From Smallanthus sonchifolius (taxonomy: Eukaryota; Streptophyta; Magnoliopsida; Asterales; Asteraceae): a stretch of DNA of 64,000 bases. The stretch lies in assembly GCA_023525975.1 (NCBI GenBank), contig CM042035.1, forward strand, positions 33,075,001 to 33,139,000, written 5' to 3'. The first letter of the stretch is position 1, and the number at the start of each line of letters is the position of its first letter. A program made the position numbers and the translations under genes. The notes beneath the pieces were generated by a model. The model made no database searches and was not told the DNA's origin. It saw only the letters and a program-made list of their open reading frames with translations. Below, piece by piece: positions 57,904-64,000 of the stretch.

Positions 57904-57973
57904 GGACCACTGGTCCAGTGGTTTGCGCGTTGGACTTTCACCGCGCAGACCCGGGTTCGAGCTAGGCATCCCA
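57904..57973 (+). other. tRNA-like sequence with box A and box B
   Basis: TGGTCCAGTGGTT (57911-57923) and GGGTTCGAGC (57953-57962) look like RNA polymerase III boxes with tRNA-Glu-like context, including an ACTTTCACC anticodon-like loop. The acceptor and anticodon stems do not pair properly, so it is a tRNA pseudogene or the head of a SINE. A further T-arm-like GTGGGTTCGAAACCCAC lies at 57792-57808. Confidence 0.5.
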
Positions 57974-59483
57974 CATTTATTTTTAAAACATGTTTTTAAA
58001 CATTGAAATATTTTATAAAAAAACATTTTATAAATCCTATAAAAATATGAATTGTTTTATAAATTTAATTTGTTAAATTTCCAAAAAAACAATTTTATTA
58101 ACTAATTTAGGTTAAAAACCTAATAAATTTTAATTCATTTATTTACTTAACCAAATGATTTATACAATCTTTTATACACTTTATTTTTATTATATAAAAA
58201 CATTTTAAAACACATTTTATACTCTTAGTTAAAAATTAATTAGGGTTTAAATATTTAATTAATTAGAACATTATTTTTATACTTTAAATTTTGGTTTCAT
58301 TAGTAATCAATTAAATCATTATTTTTAAACACTTATTTTTCATGAAAATCAAACTAAATAAATAAAAGGTTTTATTTATTTACTTAGGTAGTTAATTATT
58401 TATTTATTCCTTTATTTATTTATTCATTATTTAATCTATTCAAATACAAACAAATGAAAAACTACTTATTTTTGCATTTATTTACAAACAATAGAACGCT
58501 AATTATTTATTCTTACATTTATATAATTATTTACAAACAAATGAAATACTTCATTATTCTTTTACTTAATTACAATACCATTATTTATCAAAGATTTACA
58601 TAAATATTATTTGCAACTCAAATAATTATTTTATTATTAAAATGATGAAATCCACATCAATCCTTTTACGCATTAGGATTCCCTATTTCATTTTGTACAA
58701 ATCATTAATACACTTAGACCATCAAACATAGGTTAACCTTGTGGTTAACTAGAACATTTGTGCAACAACAACATATTTGTGTGACATCCAAGCTACTCAT
58801 TGTAAGGTGTGTTACATAGCCTAATATTTTATATTTTTTACATTTTTGGGGTGGAACATGATTACAATTGAACTATTTTCAATTTATACAATTCAAACAT
58901 CATGTATATATGTATATTTTTGTGCCTTATGCTTGAACACTATGAGCTAAACTACATTCATAACAAGTACAATCATTAACTCAGTACAAGCCAACGGTAA
59001 CAATGATAGATCTATTGCATTTGAAAAATCCACCCTGGTAGGGTGATTACTTACCGACAATACACAAGGGTAACATTGAGTGTTATGCCTAACATGTCAC
59101 AGGGTTTGATTGTGCACCGGTTTACTATAGTGGTTCTTCATAATTTCCTATTAATACCATGTTACATGTGAATTGTACACCACAACTTGAAACTATTTGT
59201 AGAGTCAAAACCTATGTATGCGCATCAACTATTTTTAGTTGACCTTGTTTTCATCATATTTTAGGTGAAAATGTTTGAGATTACATGCAAGATGCTCCAC
59301 TTAGGATTTGGACCTAGTTTTATTAAAGAACTGAACTTTTGATGTATTTTGTCTTGGATGTTTATTTGAACTTATGATATGAAATTTTGAATCAAATAAA
59401 TATATGAAACTTAGTTTGATCATGTGTTTATGAACAGTTCCGTGTCCTCCCCGACGTATTCCGCCTTCGGTTGGAGTGTGACA

Positions 59484-60000
59484 CTGAAGAGCCAGAGCCA
59501 TCAGATTATAAGCTTGATGAGCATAAGCAAGAGACATCAAATTATGCACATGATGAATCGTTCGACTACGGCACTGATTAGTAATAGTAATTTTTATGAA
59601 GTAAAGGTCATAGTTGATCAAGATAATGTTTCATTCTGTGTTGAGAGTATTTTCCATAATAGGAAGTTTATTTAAAGGTTGTTCTCCAGACATATTTACC
59701 ACTTAGGGTTTGATAACTTAATATGTCATTGCAGTTTTAAATCAGAGATTAAGATGAATTGTTTTCGAAGAATGTGTTAGGTAAGAGTGTTAAGTTGCAA
59801 TGGAAAAAGGAAAGTTTCGGTAAGATTTGTGTCGAATCAATAAGTAATAACAATTGAATTGCAAAGTAGAACTTATCATTAAACACTTCAAAATTGAGAC
59901 TTTTAGTCCCTACATAAGAAATTGTTTCTTAAACGGAAAGTTAAAACAAAGAAAATAGAAATTTCAACTAACGCCTTAGATAACTCTCCACTAGGAAGCA
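59484..60000. other. Interval between LTR L and element H leader
   Basis: Bases 59487-59582 read EEPEPSDYKLDEHKQETSNY and on to DYGTD before a TAG on the plus strand, an acidic tail of unknown origin cut by the LTR end. The remainder shows no recognisable gene. Confidence 0.35.
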
Positions 60001-60553
60001 TATGAGTACTACGACGAGAACCGCTAAAGTTACCCGGATAGCAAACCGAGCCTCAGATCTAGTGGTTTCTGTGTGGCATTCAAGTATCTCCCTGTCTTCC
60101 TTAGATAACTCTCCACTAGGAAGCAGATGAGTCCATCAGATTGTCAATCCTCTGGCTCAGTAGGTCGTGCCTTATACCGTGTTACACCTCTCGTCTTACA
60201 AATTCTACGTTCCTTACGAACTGGTGGGCGTCATTAATCGGGATTCCTATTGCAATAGTGGATGTCCTAGTATGTCTAGCCCTTGGGTTAGGGTCAGGTG
60301 TCAAGTATGGGTCTCTTGGTGGGGATGAGAACCGGTGGTGAAGATGGGGTACTTGGTAATGATTCCTTAGTGGGGATGGCCCAAATGTCCCGAATCTTGG
60401 GCCAAAGTTTCTGGTCCAGCTAGCATTCAAGTCAATCCTTGCTCTAGCAGTTAGATATGCTGATGGCTGGTGAACTGGTGACTCGTTGTCCCCTTCATGA
60501 CCCGACTCTGCTCTGGGATGGTACACGGGTGAGGGAGGTGAATATGAGTCCAT
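59980..60553 (-). pseudogene. Element H: possible N-terminal gag region
   Basis: On the minus strand an ORF from ATG 60551-60553 to 60182 is proline-rich (SPPSPVYHPRAESGHEGD, FGPRFGTFGPSP). After the stop, another minus-strand frame (about 60125-60005) gives a polar stretch and then RFAIRVTLAVLVVVLICF, a hydrophobic run. The position, about 1.3 kb downstream of H's primer site, suits gag, but I see no gag motif. A 27-bp direct repeat (TTAGATAACTCTCCACTAGG) occurs at 59983 and 60100. Identification is tentative. Confidence 0.4.
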
Positions 60554-61807
60554 TGCCTAGCAAGAAAAGGAAAAAAAAAGTTTGTAAGTGATGGTGAAAT
60601 TATTAAACGTTAAATTTGGAAGTTTTTCATGAAGTTAAAGTTTGTTTATCCATAATACTGAGTCATCACAGTAATATTTTAGAAATGACTCTTGACTTGT
60701 AAACGGTGTGCTTATGAAGAGAATTCCCGGGAAAGGGGGTGGGTCACAAGGACTCACTTAAGTACCCTATTTTCCCTAGCCAGAACTCCTCATGGGCCTA
60801 CACCCTCTTTCAGTCATTATATACCATTGTTGGGCTTATGGTATTATGATGAGGTTCATTGTGGGCTGGACTTTGAGGCCTTAATGTGAGGTTCATTCAT
60901 TCCAGCAAGCTTCTTCCTCTTGGGGAACAAGTAGGTTCCTTAATTTCTTGTTAATGTACCTTAGGCCTAGAGAGGTTAAGTTTGGTTTACAAGGAATGGT
61001 GATGTGTGTAAGTTTAAGGATGTACGAAGAATTAGATATGTATAAGTGTGTAGTAAAACCTAGGATACTACTTAGTTAATTTAGTTAGGTAATCATGAAG
61101 TTAGGAATGTTTGTGAGCACAAGAGTTTTCACGTAGTGTATTATACATAGTATTAAGTATTGTAGCATAAGTATTATAGAGTTCAACTTTGATTATGACC
61201 AGTAGGTATGTTATAGAGAAACAACGAAAAAGAATGAACATAAGGATTATAGAGTAGGATTCATAGACGAGGTTTTGAATTCATGAAGTCATGAAGTATA
61301 AAGCATTTAGATGGTACCTATTTAGTGCACATTACTAAATAGGCACTTTGACACATCAAGAGTAATTCAAATTCACTACGTTAGAGAAGTCATGCATTCC
61401 TATAAGTGGACACTCATCCCAAGAATTCCCATGAAAGCATAGGGGTCTAATGATTGATCTGGATTTGTACGAAATGCTTTCCTTGACAGAATTTCCCAGA
61501 ATACAGGTATCCACCCTTCCGGTCCGCACAAGTTCTCAAACATTGTTTAGAACTTAAATACTCTTGACGAGAGTTATTTTTTTTTAATTAGACTTGAAGT
61601 CTAAGAATATAACTTCGACGTAGTAGATTCTTGAAATACGCAAGTAGATAGGAGTACAAGGTTCCAAGTATAAGTATACACGTATAAGGTTTAAGATTTA
61701 AGAATAGAATAGAGAGGAGATTCCTAGTAAAGAACATGAGATAACTCATGTTTGGGACTCCTAAGTTATAGTCTTGGTCATGTGTCTAATAACCTAATTC
61801 CCTATAA
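60554..61807 (-). other. Element H 5' leader
   Basis: About 1.25 kb on the minus strand between primer site and the candidate gag start, without a supported ORF. Long leaders are common in large plant gypsy elements. Confidence 0.5.
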
Positions 61808-61827
61808 CCAAGGCTCTGATACCAATA
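61808..61827 (-). other. Primer binding site of element H (initiator tRNA-Met), minus strand
   Basis: The minus strand reads TATTGGTATCAGAGCCTTGG right after the LTR end TGTGACA. It fixes the orientation of the whole TGTNACA-ended LTR family (H, J1, J2, L). Gypsy elements using this primer are often chromoviruses; that assignment is inference. Confidence 0.88.
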
Positions 61828-62146
61828 TGTCACACCCAACCGACGGTGGATTATACGTCGGGGGGGACGCGGTTGTTCAAAAAGCACAAGGTTGACTATT
61901 AAGGTTTAGATATTTCATTAATGACTTTCAAAGGTTCAATACAAAGAAAGAGACATTACATGACAAGAATACAATGTTTATTTTCTAAGTATTCTAGGTC
62001 CAAAGCATCCTAAGTGATCACAATACAAGCCTCATGCTAGTGTACCTGAAACATGTTGAGTAAACTGTCAACTAAAAATAGTTGTTTAGATACGAAGGTT
62101 TTATCATAGTTTAGCAAAGTCTTTGAAAAGTTTTACAATTCACTAT
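61828..62146 (-). repeat. 5' LTR of gypsy element H (3' part), minus strand
   Basis: Begins at plus 61828 with TGTCACACCCAACCGACGG, like J1 (19185). It includes the AGCACAAGGTTGACTA and GTCAACTAAAAATAGTTG blocks shared with J2. It is cut at 62146 by element G2; the rest should lie beyond the window. Confidence 0.82.
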
Positions 62147-62844
62147 TGTAGGATCGGTGAATACAAGATGGTTCTATTCTAGTTGAGATTGGCAGAAACA
62201 ATCACAACTAAGCAATGTAAACAAGTAAACAAGAAGAATACTAATAAATGCAATTTGTATTAAGCTTCAGAGATTACAAGATTACAGAGAAAAATCTTAA
62301 GCAAAAGCACTAGTATACAATGACTCAAAATACTACTTATATAGTAACTTAGAATCAAGACAGACCCTGGATTCTAAGGATCAGATCTAACACAAGCCGT
62401 TGATCTTGTATTGAAGCTATTCTACATGTAACGACAATAAATACTACAAAAGTTATCTTTACTCAAACGTCTTCTTAGGAATCATTGCTTGAGTCCTTGG
62501 AAGAAGAGCGTCGTTTTCTTTTATTGTCTTACCCCAGTAACATTCTTTCGAAGCCAGTGGTAAAGTTGTCAGTGGTAATGGTTGCTTTATCGAAGCCAGT
62601 CAACTGCAACGTTTGATCTTCAGTGGGAATGGATATCAGCAGCAATGTTGTTGATCAGTAGCAAGACACAACTGTCCATAGCCGCTGATGATTTGCCTAT
62701 CAGCAGCAACTTTGGTCTTCAGCAGATAAGGCTATCCGCAGCAGATTTGTTCTTCAGCATAAGAACAAGTATCCGTTGCAGATAAGCTTATCCGCAGCAG
62801 TTTGTACTTAGAGAATTTTGTAGCCATCAGTCTTTATTTCTACA
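62147..62844 (-). repeat. 3' LTR of element G2 (698 bp), minus strand
   Basis: Reverse complement matches the LTRs of G: it starts TGTAGAAATAAAGACTGATGG at 62844 and ends GATCCTACA at 62147. The central repeat array is diverged. ACTAT (62142-62146) is a candidate target duplication, its partner beyond the window. Confidence 0.9.
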
Positions 62845-62857
62845 AACTCCCCCTAGA
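62845..62857 (-). other. Polypurine tract of element G2
   Basis: The minus strand reads CTAGGGGGAGTTT before the LTR, as in G. Confidence 0.85.
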
Positions 62858-62877
62858 CTGATGCTACCAAAACTCTC

Positions 62878-64000
62878 TTACTGCTTTTGCTGTTGAAGCT
62901 TTTCCTTGTTGCAGACTATCCTTTCTACCTCATAGCCTCTTGGGTCCTGGCTGGGATTGTTTAGAGGAAGCTCAGATAGAGTCTTTATGTCTTTGCTTGG
63001 CATTTTGAAGATGGCCTTGCTTGAACATATCATCTTCTGTCCCTTAACATCAATCAGGATAAACTCGTTGGTATCAGCCTGTAAGGACCAACTGGTGAAT
63101 GGAGAATGGGTTTGAAGATGTTTGGCATCAATGATTACATCTTTACTAGGGTTGAAGTGATGTTTGATCACTAGCAAAAGATGTCTCTCACCTTCATTAT
63201 CTGGCTTATGGGCTTCACCCATCTCTAATATTCTTCTTAGATCTAAGTCTGGGAGTTGCAGTACCTCATCAACAGATTTATAGACTGGTTTTTTCAGTTC
63301 TTCCTTTCCCCTGAAAACTTCAAACCATTTATCTTGACTGTTATAGAACCAGACAATTATTTCTCTTAAGTCTTCTGGTGTGATGGTAGGTTTGGTTTTC
63401 TTCTTGGAAGGCTGCTAATGAGGAGGAGCTGGGTGGAAGGATTTGGACTTTGTGGGTGGAGAGGAGGGAGGTCTAGGATTGAGAGTGGAAGGTTGTTGAA
63501 TAGAGGAAGTGGTGGATGAGGGAGAAGGCTTGGGTTTCTTTTGTTTCCTTTCATCTTCTTGATTAATTACCCTCTTCTTTGAGCCTTTCTTCCCTAGTCT
63601 TTCTTCTTATTCCTTCTTGACTTTAAAGTAAAGGGCTTGCAGGTTCATGAAACTCATGGGACCTAGCCTTTTTCCACTCTCTCCTCTAGCATTTAAGAAG
63701 TCAATCATGACCTTCCTTTCTTCATAGGTTCTTCTGTTAAAGGCAATGGTCTTCTTGGATTTCTGTTTGGATTTTTCTTCTTCTTCAGCGCTTTTCTTAG
63801 TTGCCAATAGACCTTGCTGACCCATGAAGGCTCTGTAGATTTCTTTATTTGATAGTTTTTCAAGGTAGTCTGCATCCTCACCTTGATAAATCAGAGCCTC
63901 TATCCACTTCTCTCTCATTTCTTTGGCTAGTTTAGAATCAGTTATTTTGAACTTAGCCTCTTCCATTTTCTTCTTCTTCTTCTTTATTGAATTGTTCCTA
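62878..64000 (-). pseudogene. Element G2 auxiliary ORF, C-terminal part (runs off window)
   Basis: Homologue of the G ORF at 40440-41528. Segments on the minus strand: 64000-63607 (KITDSKLAKEMREKW, DADYLEKLSNKEIYRAF, ARGESGKRLGPMSFMNLQA), 63554-63366 (Pro/Ser-rich) and 63222-62878 (RHLLLVIKHHFNPSKDV, FILIDVKGQK; stop 62878-62880). By eye about three quarters of residues match G. Differences and similarities spread over the whole length suggest the protein is a true family component. A TAA near 63605-63607 and a frameshift near 63360 break it. Confidence 0.82.

Larger units (their letters stand above)
56736..59483 (+). repeat. Gypsy LTR L, plus orientation; left end unsure
   Basis: The right end GGTTGGAGTGTGACA at 59469-59483 mirrors the outer end of J1, J2 and H. 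Inside, the GGGGTGGAACATG block (58849), the ATGATAGATCTATTG block (59002) and the GTTGACCTTG block (59237) match those LTRs in reverse orientation. TATA box CTATAAAATGAG is at 57456-57467. No start TGTAAC was found, so the left border is uncertain and may lie anywhere from 56736 to 57100. The inverted repeats of J1/J2 are absent. Confidence 0.6.

Noticed and set aside
57904..57973. Functional tRNA-Glu gene
   Set aside because: Acceptor and anticodon stems do not pair; only the D- and T-arm regions are tRNA-like.
59424..59675. 83-codon plus-strand ORF across the LTR L end
   Set aside because: It spans the LTR border at 59483, so it cannot be an ancestral gene in that frame.

Overview
The window is plant nuclear DNA made almost entirely of nested LTR retrotransposons. 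I see no convincing host protein-coding gene. Initiator-Met primer sites (TGGTATCAGAGC), a Tat-type Ty3/gypsy element with two RNase H domains and an antisense ORF, and Sirevirus-like Ty1/copia elements with an extra ORF after pol all point to a flowering plant. The particular extra ORFs resemble material I associate with Asteraceae (daisy family); that last step is inference. Nearly every coding region is broken by stops, frameshifts or deletions.

Layout, left to right. (1) 1-9014: 3' part of copia element A (pol, conserved spacer, extra 'env-position' ORF, PPT, 3' LTR). (2) 9015-10865: end and 3' LTR of a gypsy element F. (3) 10866-15683: 3' part of copia element B. (4) 15684-16242: minus-strand piece of a gypsy LTR (I). 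The order implies a four-deep nest, I containing B containing F containing A, whose left halves lie outside the window. (5) 16243-32748: remnants of a Tat gypsy element E, holding a complete Tat element D (16829-28875, TSD TCATC) and a solo LTR K (29722-31371, TSD ATTTT). D itself holds a solo LTR J1 (19185-21320, TSD GGTGG). (6) 32749-33938: non-coding DNA with a TCATTGTGTAAT minisatellite. (7) 33939-55310: complete copia element C (TSD TAACT), holding a complete pol-less copia-like element G (36111-42302, TSD TGATA) in gag and a solo LTR J2 (52428-54965, TSD CTTTA) in its 3' LTR. (8) 55311-59483: two inverted-repeat elements bounded by (TA)n, one with a C-rich telomere-like array, then a gypsy LTR with a SINE and a tRNA-like sequence. 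(9) 59484-62146: minus-strand gypsy element H (leader, primer site, LTR). (10) 62147-64000: a second G copy (G2) on the minus strand, inserted in H's LTR.

How the parts work together. A, B and C share one plan: pol, then about 2-2.5 kb of conserved non-coding DNA, then the extra ORF, PPT and LTR. In each, a cluster of short inverted repeats followed by a TATA box occurs in the LTR and again in the spacer ahead of the extra ORF, with the arm sequence matched within each family. The spacer therefore looks like a second, internal promoter. The arms differ by compensatory changes, and unrelated LTR families in the window carry their own inverted repeats. Family G has gag and a long lysine/glutamate-rich ORF in the env position but no recognisable integrase, reverse transcriptase or RNase H. 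It must be moved by enzymes from another element, probably a copia element sharing its primer site type.
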